In this document: positions 1-7,219 of the stretch, in pieces
Numbering within the stretch: the stretch's first letter is position 1
Layout: every line of letters begins with the position of its first letter
Assembly (NCBI RefSeq): GCF_022347745.1
Contig: NZ_JAKRGC010000026.1
Location: forward strand, 1 to 37,389
Origin: Streptomyces sp. OfavH-34-F
GTDB lineage: Bacteria > Actinomycetota > Actinomycetes > Streptomycetales > Streptomycetaceae
DNA length: 37,389 nt
Direction: 5' to 3'
Notes under the pieces: generated by a model
What the model was told of the DNA's origin: nothing
The model's database searches: none
The model's input: the letters and a program-made list of their open reading frames with translations, nothing else
Position numbers and translations under genes: made by a program

Positions 1-42
1 GCCGAACCCCGCACCGCGCCCCCACCCCGAAAGGCGAACACC

Positions 43-1689
43 GTGACCACGCCCCCGGACCTCCTCGCCCGCGCCCGCACCTGGCTCGCCGAGGACCCCG
101 ACCCCGACACCCGCGACGAGCTCGCGAAGCTCATCGACGCCGGGGACACCGACGAGCTGGCCGCCCGCTTCGCCGGCACCCTCCAGTTCGGCACCGCCGG
201 GCTCCGGGGCGAACTCGGCGCCGGCCCCCTGCGCATGAACCGCTCGGTGGTCATCCGCGCCGCCGCCGGCCTCGCCGCGTACCTGAAGGACCGGGGGCAC
301 CGGGACGGCCTCGTCGTCATCGGCTACGACGCCCGCTACAAGTCCGCCGACTTCGCCCGCGACACGGCGGCCGTGATGACCGGCGCGGGCCTGCGCGCGG
401 CGGTGCTCCCCCGCCCGCTGCCGACCCCGGTCCTCGCGTACGCCATACGGCATCTGGGGGCCGTCGCCGGCGTCGAGGTGACCGCCAGCCACAACCCGCC
501 CCGCGACAACGGCTACAAGGTCTACCTCGGCGACGGCTCGCAGATCGTGCCCCCGGCGGACGGCGAGATCGCCGCCGCCATCGCGGCCGTCGGCCCGCTG
601 GACGGCGTCCCGCGCCCGGACACCGGCTGGGAGACCCTGGGCGAGGAGGTGCTGGACGCCTACCTGGCGCGCACGGACGCCGTGCTCGACGCCGCGTCCC
701 CGCGTACCGCCCGCGTGGTGTACACCGCGATGCACGGCGTCGGCGCCTCCGTGCTCACCGCCGCGTTCGACCGGGCCGGCTTCCCCGCCCCGGTGCTCGT
801 CGCGGAGCAGGCCGAGCCGGACCCCGCCTTCCCCACCGTGGCCTTCCCCAATCCGGAGGAGCCCGGCGCGATGGACCTCGCGTTCGCCACCGCGCGCCGC
901 GCCGCACCGGACCTCGTCATCGCGAACGACCCCGACGCGGACCGCTGCGCCGTCGCCGTCCCGGACGCGTCGGTGGACGGCGGCTGGCGGATGCTGCGGG
1001 GCGACGAGGTCGGCGCGCTGCTCGCCGCCCATCTGGTGCGCCGGGGCGCCACCGGCGTGTTCGCGGAGTCGATCGTCTCGTCCTCGCTGCTGGGCCGGAT
1101 CGCCGAGAAGGCGGGCCTGGGGTACGAGGAGACCCTGACGGGCTTCAAGTGGATCGCCCGTGTGGAGGGGCTGCGGTACGGGTACGAGGAGGCGCTCGGC
1201 TACTGCGTGGATCCGGAGGGCGTCCGCGACAAGGACGGCATCACGGCCGCGCTGCTCGTCGCGGAGCTGGCCTCCGTGCTCAAGGAGGACGGCCGTACGC
1301 TCCTCGACCTGCTGGACGACCTCGCGCTGGAACACGGGCTGCACGCGACGGACCAGCTGTCGGTGCGGGTGCAGGACCTGTCGGTCATCGCGGACGCCAT
1401 GCGCCGGCTGCGGGAGCGTCCGCCGGCCGCGCTGGCCGGGCTGCCGGTGACCTCGGCGGAGGACCTCTCGCGCGGCACGGACCGGCTGCCGCCGACCGAC
1501 GGGCTGCGCTACGGGCTCGATGGTGCCCGGGTGATCGTCCGGCCGAGCGGCACGGAGCCGAAGCTGAAGTGCTACCTGGAGGTCGTGGTGCCGGTCGGCG
1601 CGCCCGGCGAGCTGCCGGCGGCCCGCGCCAGGGCCGCGGAGCTGCTGAGCGGCATCAGGCGCGACCTGGCGGCCGCCGCCGGCATCTGA
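43..1689 (+). CDS. Phospho-sugar mutase (phosphomannomutase/phosphoglucomutase superfamily)
   Basis: A 548-residue alpha-D-phosphohexomutase superfamily enzyme that moves a phosphate between C1 and C6 (or C5) of a sugar phosphate in the cytoplasm. The active-site serine lies in TASHNPP (Ser149), the metal loop is DPDADR near residue 292, the sugar-binding loop is GYEEALGY and the phosphate-binding loop is RPSGTEPKLK near the C-terminus. All four domains are therefore present, and the length fits the long PgcA-type subgroup. The start is GTG at 43; a purine-rich GAAAGGCGA lies just upstream. It lies on the same strand as deoC, separated by one minus-strand gene. Family assignment is firm; substrate is not. 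Phosphomannomutase is the usual annotation, but the neighbourhood suggests a phosphopentomutase role (see findings). Confidence 0.93.
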   Translation: MTTPPDLLARARTWLAEDPDPDTRDELAKLIDAGDTDELAARFAGTLQFGTAGLRGELGAGPLRMNRSVVIRAAAGLAAYLKDRGHRDGLVVIGYDARYKSADFARDTAAVMTGAGLRAAVLPRPLPTPVLAYAIRHLGAVAGVEVTASHNPPRDNGYKVYLGDGSQIVPPADGEIAAAIAAVGPLDGVPRPDTGWETLGEEVLDAYLARTDAVLDAASPRTARVVYTAMHGVGASVLTAAFDRAGFPAPVLVAEQAEPDPAFPTVAFPNPEEPGAMDLAFATARRAAPDLVIANDPDADRCAVAVPDASVDGGWRMLRGDEVGALLAAHLVRRGATGVFAESIVSSSLLGRIAEKAGLGYEETLTGFKWIARVEGLRYGYEEALGYCVDPEGVRDKDGITAALLVAELASVLKEDGRTLLDLLDDLALEHGLHATDQLSVRVQDLSVIADAMRRLRERPPAALAGLPVTSAEDLSRGTDRLPPTDGLRYGLDGARVIVRPSGTEPKLKCYLEVVVPVGAPGELPAARARAAELLSGIRRDLAAAAGI

Positions 1690-1707
1690 CGGCGGCGACG
1701 GGGCGGA

Positions 1708-1735
1708 CGGGGGCGGGCAGCGGGGCCCGCCCCCG
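1708..1735. terminator. Hairpin terminator between convergent genes
   Basis: A perfect 11-bp GC-only stem (1708-1718 pairing with 1725-1735) with a 6-nt loop fills the short gap between the mutase (plus) and the PH-domain gene (minus). It has no T-tract, as is common in Streptomyces, and could act in both directions. Confidence 0.6.
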
Positions 1736-1737
1736 GA

Positions 1738-2376
1738 TCAGCCGAGCGAGCCGAGGACCACGAGCAGCACCGCGCCCACCACGCACGGCACGATGACCTC
1801 GTACGCCCAGCGCACCGACGCGGTGGGGGCGTCGTCCAGCGGCTTGTCGCCCGCGCGCTCGGCCAGCTCCCGCAGATCGGCCACGGCCTGGTCGGCGGGG
1901 GCGGTGCGTGCCTTGCTGTTCCGTACGTCGGTGGTGACGGACGTGCGGCGGTAGGGATCGTCCACCGCCTGGCGGGACTGCTGGCGGGCGGCCTTCTTGC
2001 GCTGCCGCAGCGACACGGGCACGGCCCACAGCTGGTACTTCACGCCGTCCCGGGTGAACAGCTCGCTCGAATACCCGGCGCGGACGTCGGCGACGTCGGT
2101 CCAGGGCAGCGTGATCGTGCGGAACGGGTTGCGGATGCGGATGCGCCGGTCGTTGGCGGCCACCACCGGGCGCAGCGTGAAGGCGACGATCAGCGGCACC
2201 GCGGTCAGCAGCCCGGCGAGGGCCAGCCACGGCACCCGTCCCTCGCCCCGGAAGGCGGCGTCGATGCCGATCCAGCCGATGAGCGCGAGGAGCAGGACTC
2301 CTCCGGCCAGCCCGGCGGGCGACCGGAAGGTCCGGTCGGCGTAGGTGGGCTCGTCGGGGGGCGTGGGGCTCGTCAT
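1738..2376 (-). CDS. PH domain-containing membrane protein
   Basis: A 212-residue protein that looks like the actinobacterial bacterial-PH (bPH_6 type) family. A short polar N-terminus is followed by two hydrophobic segments (roughly residues 20-65), then a beta-rich PH-like part containing NDRRIRIRNPFRTITLPW, a charged linker rich in K, R and Q, and a final hydrophobic helix at the C-terminus. The ATG at 2376 (MTSPTPPDEP) is preferred over an in-frame start 135 bp upstream, because that extension is arginine-rich, non-conserved in character and would run through the deoC promoter region. It is divergent from deoC and convergent with the mutase gene. The function of these proteins is unknown; a link to nucleoside metabolism is not indicated. 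Confidence 0.82.
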   Translation of the reverse strand: MTSPTPPDEPTYADRTFRSPAGLAGGVLLLALIGWIGIDAAFRGEGRVPWLALAGLLTAVPLIVAFTLRPVVAANDRRIRIRNPFRTITLPWTDVADVRAGYSSELFTRDGVKYQLWAVPVSLRQRKKAARQQSRQAVDDPYRRTSVTTDVRNSKARTAPADQAVADLRELAERAGDKPLDDAPTASVRWAYEVIVPCVVGAVLLVVLGSLG

Positions 2377-2458
2377 GAGCCCGATTGTGCCTGACGCGTC
2401 GCGGGGGCGCGGCGGTGCGGTGCGGGAGTGGCGGTGACCTGGGCCCCTGTACAGGTCG

Positions 2459-2470
2459 CTACGCGCGTAG
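2459..2470. promoter_or_regulatory. Palindromic operator in front of deoC
   Basis: Perfect 12-bp palindrome CTACGCGCGTAG, ending 13 bp before the GTG at 2484. Read toward deoC, its last three bases start the hexamer TAGATA (2468-2473), a plausible -10. The same palindrome, or a near copy, lies before add, deoA, the ABC transporter and the lipoprotein gene in this window, so I read it as the binding site of a shared nucleoside-catabolism repressor. Confidence 0.7.
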
Positions 2471-2489
2471 ATATGCTCCTCTGGTGACC

Positions 2490-3437
2490 ATGCCCACCAC
2501 CCTCCCCGCATTCGCCGACGCGACGGCGTCCGACAGTGCGCTGCGCCGCTTCCTGCACGGGCTGCCCGGCGTCGACGCGGTCGGCCTCGAAGCGCGCGCC
2601 GCCTCCCTCGGAACCAGGTCGATCAAGACGACGGCCAAGGCGTACGCCATCGACCTGGCCATCTCGATGATCGACCTGACGACGCTGGAAGGCGCGGACA
2701 CCCCCGGCAAGGTCCGGGCGCTCGCCGCCAAGGCCGTCAACCCCGATCCCACCGACCGCACGACGCCGCGCACCGCCGCGGTCTGCGTGTACCCCGACAT
2801 GGCGGCCACCGCGGCCGCCGCCCTGGCCGGCTCCGGCGTCAAGGTGGCGTCCGTGGCGACGGCCTTCCCCGCCGGGCGCGCCGCGCTCGACGTGAAGCTC
2901 GCGGACGTCCGGGACGCCGTGGCGGCCGGTGCCGACGAGATCGACATGGTGATCGACCGGGGCGCGTTCCTGGCCGGCCGCTACCTGAAGGTGTACGAGG
3001 AGATCGTCGCCGTGAAGGCGGAGTGCGGCTCCGCCCGGCTCAAGGTGATCTTCGAGACCGGTGAGCTGTCCACGTACGACAACATCCGGCGGGCCTCCTG
3101 GCTCGGGATGCTGGCGGGCGCGGACTTCATCAAGACCTCGACCGGCAAGGTGGCGACCAACGCCACGCCCGCGAACACCCTGCTGATGCTGGAGGCGGTG
3201 CGCGACTTCCGGGCGCAGACCGGCGTCCAGGTCGGTGTGAAGCCGGCCGGCGGCATCCGCACGTCGAAGGACGCGATCAAGTTCCTCGTGCTGGTCAACG
3301 AGACGGCGGGCGAGGACTGGCTGGACAACCACTGGTTCCGCTTCGGCGCCTCCAGCCTGCTGAACGACCTGCTGATGCAGCGCCAGAAGCTCAGCACCGG
3401 CCGTTACTCCGGCCCCGATTACGTGACGGTGGACTGA
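2490..3437 (+). CDS. deoC: Deoxyribose-phosphate aldolase
   Basis: DeoC is a class I aldolase that cleaves 2-deoxyribose 5-phosphate to acetaldehyde and glyceraldehyde 3-phosphate, the last step of deoxynucleoside sugar breakdown. The TIM-barrel signature residues are visible: EIDMVIDRGAFL, the Schiff-base lysine region FIKTSTGK, and VGVKPAGGIR with the second active-site lysine. The length of 315 residues fits the long actinobacterial/eukaryotic-type DeoC. The start is ATG at 2490 (MPTTLPAF); an in-frame GTG at 2484 is equally possible, and neither has a Shine-Dalgarno sequence. A -10-like TAGATA ends only 10 bp before that GTG, so the message is probably leaderless or nearly so. The aldehyde dehydrogenase gene starts 5 bp after the stop and is very likely co-transcribed. 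Confidence 0.95.
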   Translation: MPTTLPAFADATASDSALRRFLHGLPGVDAVGLEARAASLGTRSIKTTAKAYAIDLAISMIDLTTLEGADTPGKVRALAAKAVNPDPTDRTTPRTAAVCVYPDMAATAAAALAGSGVKVASVATAFPAGRAALDVKLADVRDAVAAGADEIDMVIDRGAFLAGRYLKVYEEIVAVKAECGSARLKVIFETGELSTYDNIRRASWLGMLAGADFIKTSTGKVATNATPANTLLMLEAVRDFRAQTGVQVGVKPAGGIRTSKDAIKFLVLVNETAGEDWLDNHWFRFGASSLLNDLLMQRQKLSTGRYSGPDYVTVD

Positions 3438-3442
3438 TACCC

Positions 3443-4882
3443 ATGGCATCCGCATTCGAGTACGCACCGGCGCCGGAGTCCCGCTCCGTCGTCGACATCG
3501 CCCCTTCGTACGGCCTGTTCATCGACGGTGAGTTCACCGACGCGGCGGACGGCAAGGTCTTCAAGACGGTCTCGCCGAGCAGCGAGGAGGTGCTGTCCGA
3601 GGTCGCGCGGGCCGGCGCCGAGGACGTGGACCGAGCCGTGAAGGCGGCCCGCCGCGCGTTCGAGAAGTGGTCGGCGCTGCCCGGCTCCGAGCGCGCCAAG
3701 TACCTGTTCCGGATCGCCCGGATCATCCAGGAGCGCAGCCGCGAGCTGGCGGTCCTGGAGACGCTGGACAACGGCAAGCCGATCAGGGAGACCCGCGACG
3801 CGGACCTCCCGCTGGTCGCCGCGCACTTCTTCTACTACGCGGGCTGGGCCGACAAGCTGGACCACGCGGGCTTCGGCCCCGCCCCGCGCCCGCTGGGCGT
3901 GGCCGGGCAGGTCATCCCGTGGAACTTCCCGCTGCTGATGCTGGCGTGGAAGATCGCCCCGGCGCTCGCCACGGGCAACACGGTGGTCCTCAAGCCCGCC
4001 GAGACGACGCCCCTGTCCGCGCTGTTCTTCGCGGACATCTGCCGCCAGGCGGGCCTGCCCAAGGGTGTCGTGAACATCCTGACGGGGTACGGCGAGGCGG
4101 GCCAGGCGCTCGTCGCGCACCCCGACGTGAACAAGGTGGCCTTCACCGGCTCGACCGCCGTCGGCAAGGCCATCGCCCGTGAGGTCGCGGGGACGGACAA
4201 GCGGGTCACGCTGGAGCTGGGCGGCAAGGGCGCCAACATCGTCTTCGACGACGCCCCTCTCGACCAGGCCGTCGAGGGCATCGTCACCGGCATCTTCTTC
4301 AACCAGGGCCAGGTCTGCTGCGCGGGCTCCCGGCTGCTGGTCCAGGAGTCGGTCCAGGACGAGCTGCTGGACGCCCTCAAGCGCCGGCTGACCACGCTGC
4401 GCCTCGGCGACCCGCTGGACAAGAACACGGACATCGGCGCGATCAACTCCGCGGAGCAGCTGGCCCGGATCACCGCGCTCACCGAGACCGGCGAGGCGGA
4501 GGGCGCGGAGCGCTGGACGGCCCCGTGCGAACTGCCCTCGGCGGGGTACTGGTTCGCCCCGACGCTGTTCACCAACGTCACCCAGGCGCATACGATCGCC
4601 CGCGACGAGATCTTCGGCCCGGTGCTGTCCGTGCTGTCGTTCCGTACGCCGGACGAGGCGGTCGCCAAGGCGAACAACAGCCAGTACGGGCTCTCGGCCG
4701 GCATCTGGACGGAGAAGGGCTCGCGCATCCTCGCGGTGGCGAACAAGCTCCGGGCGGGCGTCGTCTGGGCCAACACGTTCAACAAGTTCGACCCGACCTC
4801 GCCGTTCGGCGGTTACAAGGAGTCGGGCTTCGGCCGCGAAGGCGGTCGCCACGGCCTGGAGGCGTACCTCGATGTCCGATAA
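3443..4882 (+). CDS. NAD(P)-dependent aldehyde dehydrogenase
   Basis: A complete 479-residue ALDH-superfamily enzyme oxidising an aldehyde to its acid. The catalytic set is intact: Asn161 in IPWNFPLL, cofactor-binding KPAE near 184-187, Glu258 in LELGGKGAN and the nucleophilic Cys292 in GQVCCAGSR; the C-terminal EIFGPV and SPFGGYKESGFGRE motifs are present. It starts 5 bp after deoC and overlaps the next gene by 11 bp, so translational coupling on both sides is likely. From context the natural substrate may be acetaldehyde released by DeoC, which would turn deoxyribose carbon into acetate; this is inference, as the family is promiscuous. Confidence 0.93.
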   Translation: MASAFEYAPAPESRSVVDIAPSYGLFIDGEFTDAADGKVFKTVSPSSEEVLSEVARAGAEDVDRAVKAARRAFEKWSALPGSERAKYLFRIARIIQERSRELAVLETLDNGKPIRETRDADLPLVAAHFFYYAGWADKLDHAGFGPAPRPLGVAGQVIPWNFPLLMLAWKIAPALATGNTVVLKPAETTPLSALFFADICRQAGLPKGVVNILTGYGEAGQALVAHPDVNKVAFTGSTAVGKAIAREVAGTDKRVTLELGGKGANIVFDDAPLDQAVEGIVTGIFFNQGQVCCAGSRLLVQESVQDELLDALKRRLTTLRLGDPLDKNTDIGAINSAEQLARITALTETGEAEGAERWTAPCELPSAGYWFAPTLFTNVTQAHTIARDEIFGPVLSVLSFRTPDEAVAKANNSQYGLSAGIWTEKGSRILAVANKLRAGVVWANTFNKFDPTSPFGGYKESGFGREGGRHGLEAYLDVR

Positions 4883-5774
4883 CCGTCTGAGCGTCTTCAA
4901 GACCTACAAGCTGTACGTCGGGGGCAAGTTCCCCCGTTCCGAGAGCGGCCGGGTGTACGAGGTGACGGACTCGAAGGGCAAGTGGCTGGCGAACGCGCCC
5001 CAGTCGTCGCGCAAGGACGCGCGGGACGCGGTCGTGGCCGCCCGCAAGGCGTTCGGCGGCTGGTCCGGCGCGACCGCGTACAACCGCGGCCAGATCCTCT
5101 ACCGGATCGCGGAGATGCTGGAGGGCCGCCGCGAGCAGTTCGTGCGCGAGGTGGCCGAGGCGGAGGGCCTGTCGAAGTCGAAGGCGGCTGCCGTCGTGGA
5201 CGCGGCGGTGGACCGCTGGGTCTGGTACGCGGGCTGGACGGACAAGGTCGCCCAGGTGGTGGGCGGGGCGAACCCGGTGGCGGGTCCGTTCTTCAACCTG
5301 TCGACGCCCGAGCCGACGGGTGTGGTGACGGTCCTCGCTCCGCAGGAGTCGTCGTTCCTGGGGCTGGTCTCCGTGGTGGCCCCGGTGATCGCCACCGGCA
5401 ACACGGTGGTCGTGGTGGCCTCCGCGAAGTCCCCGCTGCCCGCCCTGTCGCTGGGCGAGGTGCTGGCCACCTCGGACCTCCCGGGGGGTGTGGTCAACAT
5501 CCTGTCGGGGAAGACGGCGGAGATCGCGGCGCCGCTCGCCGCCCACCAGGACGTGAACGGCATCGACCTCACGGGCGCGGACGCGGCCCTGGCGAAGGAG
5601 CTGGAGATCGCGGCGGCCGACAACCTCAAGCGCGTCGCCCGTCCACAGCGTGTGGACGGCGACGGCGAGGACTGGACGGCCGATCCCGGCACCCACCGGC
5701 TGACGGCCTTCCTGGAGACGAAGACCGTGTGGCACCCCACGGGCGCGCTGGGCGCCTCGGGCTCCTCGTACTGA
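4872..5774 (+). CDS. Shortened aldehyde dehydrogenase-like protein lacking catalytic residues
   Basis: A 300-residue protein whose sequence follows the N-terminal and cofactor-binding part of ALDH (YVGGKFPRSESGR, WVWYAGWTDKVAQV, PVIATGNTVV, LPGGVVNILSG) but stops before the catalytic domain. Where the active enzyme has PWN it reads APQES (about residues 156-160), the KPAE motif is VASAK, the LELGG glutamate region is NLKRVARP, and there is no cysteine region at all. It ends with its own short tail (KTVWHPTGALG). The reading frame is clean and starts inside the upstream ALDH gene (11-bp overlap), so it looks like a maintained pseudoenzyme partner rather than decay. It may be a regulatory or structural subunit of the upstream dehydrogenase; that is inference. 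Confidence 0.85.
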   Translation: MSDNRLSVFKTYKLYVGGKFPRSESGRVYEVTDSKGKWLANAPQSSRKDARDAVVAARKAFGGWSGATAYNRGQILYRIAEMLEGRREQFVREVAEAEGLSKSKAAAVVDAAVDRWVWYAGWTDKVAQVVGGANPVAGPFFNLSTPEPTGVVTVLAPQESSFLGLVSVVAPVIATGNTVVVVASAKSPLPALSLGEVLATSDLPGGVVNILSGKTAEIAAPLAAHQDVNGIDLTGADAALAKELEIAAADNLKRVARPQRVDGDGEDWTADPGTHRLTAFLETKTVWHPTGALGASGSSY

Positions 5775-5788
5775 CGTACGCGCGTACG
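5775..5788. repeat. Palindrome sharing the operator core, at the 3' end of the deoC operon
   Basis: A perfect 14-bp palindrome, CGTACGCGCGTACG, directly after the stop codon. Its inner ten bases TACGCGCGTA equal the core of the nucleoside operator, but the outer pair is swapped (G...C instead of C...G). No gene start follows on the plus strand nearby, so it may be coincidence or a weak extra binding site. Confidence 0.35.
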
Positions 5789-5823
5789 GCCCGTTTCCCG
5801 GAGGTTTCCGCGGGGAACGGGCC
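5788..5823 (+). terminator. Terminator of the deoC-aldehyde dehydrogenase operon
   Basis: A 13-bp stem (5788-5800 with 5811-5823, one G-T wobble) and a 10-nt loop lie just after the stop at 5774. There is no T-run. Because the next gene is convergent, it may serve both strands. Confidence 0.6.
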
Positions 5824-5857
5824 GTTCGGCGTGCGCCGGGGGCGGTGTGCCGTGCCG

Positions 5858-6274
5858 TCAGCCGTGCAGGCCGTCCAGGACCGGGCCCACCAGGGGCAGG
5901 TCCTTGAGCGCGCCGCCGCTGGTGAGCGGATCGGTGACCAGGGTGGTGGAGAGCGGCTTGAAGTCGGCGACCTGCGTGCCCACCGCGTTGTCCAGCGGGT
6001 CCGTGCCGGTGCCGGCCAGCGGGTCGAGCCGCAGATGGGTCACGGGGGCGACGCTGTTCCCCACGGCGTGGCCGAGGGCCCCCGTGACGGCGCCGCCGGC
6101 CGCCTCGGTGGCCTCCCCGAGGACGGTGTCGGTGCCGGTCTCCTGGACGACGGGCAGCGGGGCCGCCTGGGCCGCCGCACCCCCCGCGCCGAGCGCGGCT
6201 CCCACCGCGGTGACGGTCAGACCCGCCCGCAGCAGGGTGCGGCGCCGGGACTTGGACAGTGCGTGTCGTGCCAT
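5858..6274 (-). CDS. Small secreted protein, possible Tat signal
   Basis: A protein of about 138 residues. The N-terminus reads MARHALSKSRRRTLLRAGL, followed by an alanine/glycine-rich hydrophobic stretch and AQA|APLP, a good signal peptidase I site; the SRRRTLL arrangement resembles a twin-arginine motif. The mature part is small, rich in G, T, V, L and D, with no cysteines, and ends PLVGPVLDGLHG. An earlier in-frame ATG at 6307 exists but would place a charged extension before the signal. It belongs to the low-complexity exported proteins common in Streptomyces (sometimes mislabelled ATP-binding protein); a second one is at 12005-12319. Function unknown. Confidence 0.72.
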   Translation of the reverse strand: MARHALSKSRRRTLLRAGLTVTAVGAALGAGGAAAQAAPLPVVQETGTDTVLGEATEAAGGAVTGALGHAVGNSVAPVTHLRLDPLAGTGTDPLDNAVGTQVADFKPLSTTLVTDPLTSGGALKDLPLVGPVLDGLHG

Positions 6275-6414
6275 GGATTTCCCACCTGATCGGGCCGATC
6301 GAACCATCGGCCGGGTAATCGTCCGAGCGCACAGAGTAGTGGAGATGTGATGCGCGCTACCAACGAGACCTCCGGTGGTCCCCTGCGCGGGTCAATGCCT
6401 CAAACTCGTGTTCT

Positions 6415-7044
6415 GTGAGTTCCCAAGCGCTTCCGACCCGCGTCGTCCTCCTGACCGGCCCCTCCGGCTCCGGCAAGTCGTCCCTGGCGGCCCGGACCGG
6501 TCTTCCGGTGCTGCGGCTCGACGACTTCTACAAGGAGGCCGGCGACCCCACGCTGCCGCTCGTCCCCGGCAGCACGGACATCGACTGGGACTCCCCGGAC
6601 TCCTGGGACGCGGACGCGGCCGTCACCGCGATCCGGCGGCTCTGCGACGGCGGCAGCGCCGACGTGCCGGTGTACGACATCTCCACCAGCTCCCGCACCG
6701 GACACGAGACCCTGCACATCGGGCGCACCCCGCTGTTCGTGGCGGAGGGCATCTTCGCGGCGGACATCATCGACCGCTGTCAGGAGGGCGGGCTGCTGGC
6801 CGACGCGCTCTGTCTGCGCGGGCGCCCCTCGACGACGTTCCGCCGCCGGCTGCTGCGCGATCTGCGCGAGGGCCGCAAGTCGGTGCCGTTCCTGCTGCGG
6901 CGGGGGTGGCGGCTGATGCGGATGGAGCGGCGCATCGTGGCCCGTCACGCGGCGCTGGGAGCGCATCCCTGCGCGAAGCGGGAGGCGTTGGGGCGCCTGG
7001 CCGCAGCCGCGGCGGGCCGCTGCCGCACCCCGGCCGCGCCCTGA
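6415..7044 (+). CDS. Uridine kinase-like P-loop protein
   Basis: A 209-residue cytoplasmic P-loop kinase. The Walker A loop GPSGSGKSS lies near residues 15-23, followed by LRLDDFYKEAGD, the substrate/Mg aspartate region typical of uridine kinases, then YDISTSSRTGHETL and a basic lid region RGRPSTTFRRRLLRDLREGRKS. Uridine kinases phosphorylate uridine or cytidine, which would fit the salvage genes around it, but actinobacterial members of this subgroup are poorly characterised and another small substrate is possible. The start is GTG at 6415; there is no clear ribosome binding site, so a leaderless or slightly later start cannot be excluded. The last 30 residues are alanine/arginine-rich. Confidence 0.8.
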   Translation: MSSQALPTRVVLLTGPSGSGKSSLAARTGLPVLRLDDFYKEAGDPTLPLVPGSTDIDWDSPDSWDADAAVTAIRRLCDGGSADVPVYDISTSSRTGHETLHIGRTPLFVAEGIFAADIIDRCQEGGLLADALCLRGRPSTTFRRRLLRDLREGRKSVPFLLRRGWRLMRMERRIVARHAALGAHPCAKREALGRLAAAAAGRCRTPAAP

Positions 7045-7058
7045 GCGCACGACGCGCC

Positions 7059-7097
7059 GCGGGGTCGGACAGGACCCCCCGGCCCGTCCGACCCCGC
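7059..7097 (+). terminator. Terminator after the uridine kinase-like gene
   Basis: A perfect 12-bp stem (7059-7070 with 7086-7097) with a 15-nt loop, 15 bp after the stop codon, followed by AGCTTTCCC. It separates the gene from the convergent sigQ. Confidence 0.65.
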
Positions 7098-7103
7098 AGC
7101 TTT

Positions 7104-7166
7104 CCCCCGTACCCCGTTCTCCCCCGTGTTCCCCCGTTTCCCCCGACCCCCCGTTCGGTCCCCCGT
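7104..7166. repeat. Degenerate CCCCCGT tandem repeat, C-rich strand
   Basis: About seven units of a 7-10 base motif (pyrimidines plus CCCCCGT) follow one another in the gap between the convergent uridine kinase-like gene and sigQ. The strand asymmetry is extreme: the minus strand carries repeated GGGGG runs in the 3' untranslated part of sigQ. Confidence 0.75.
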
Positions 7167-7219
7167 GATCACGCCACCGCCTCCCCCGAGACGGCGACGC
7201 CCCCGTTTCCCCCCAGCCT

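Noticed and set aside
4872..5774. The short ALDH-like gene as a frameshifted or truncated pseudogene.
   Set aside because: No continuation of the ALDH catalytic domain is recognisable in any frame after 5774, and the C-terminal tail, terminator and overlap with the upstream gene look like a stable arrangement.
5788..6300. A tRNA or attachment site in the gaps, which could explain accessory genes.
   Set aside because: I found no tRNA-like cloverleaf or direct repeats in the intergenic regions; the whole window matches conserved Streptomyces core order apart from the short MITE-like element.
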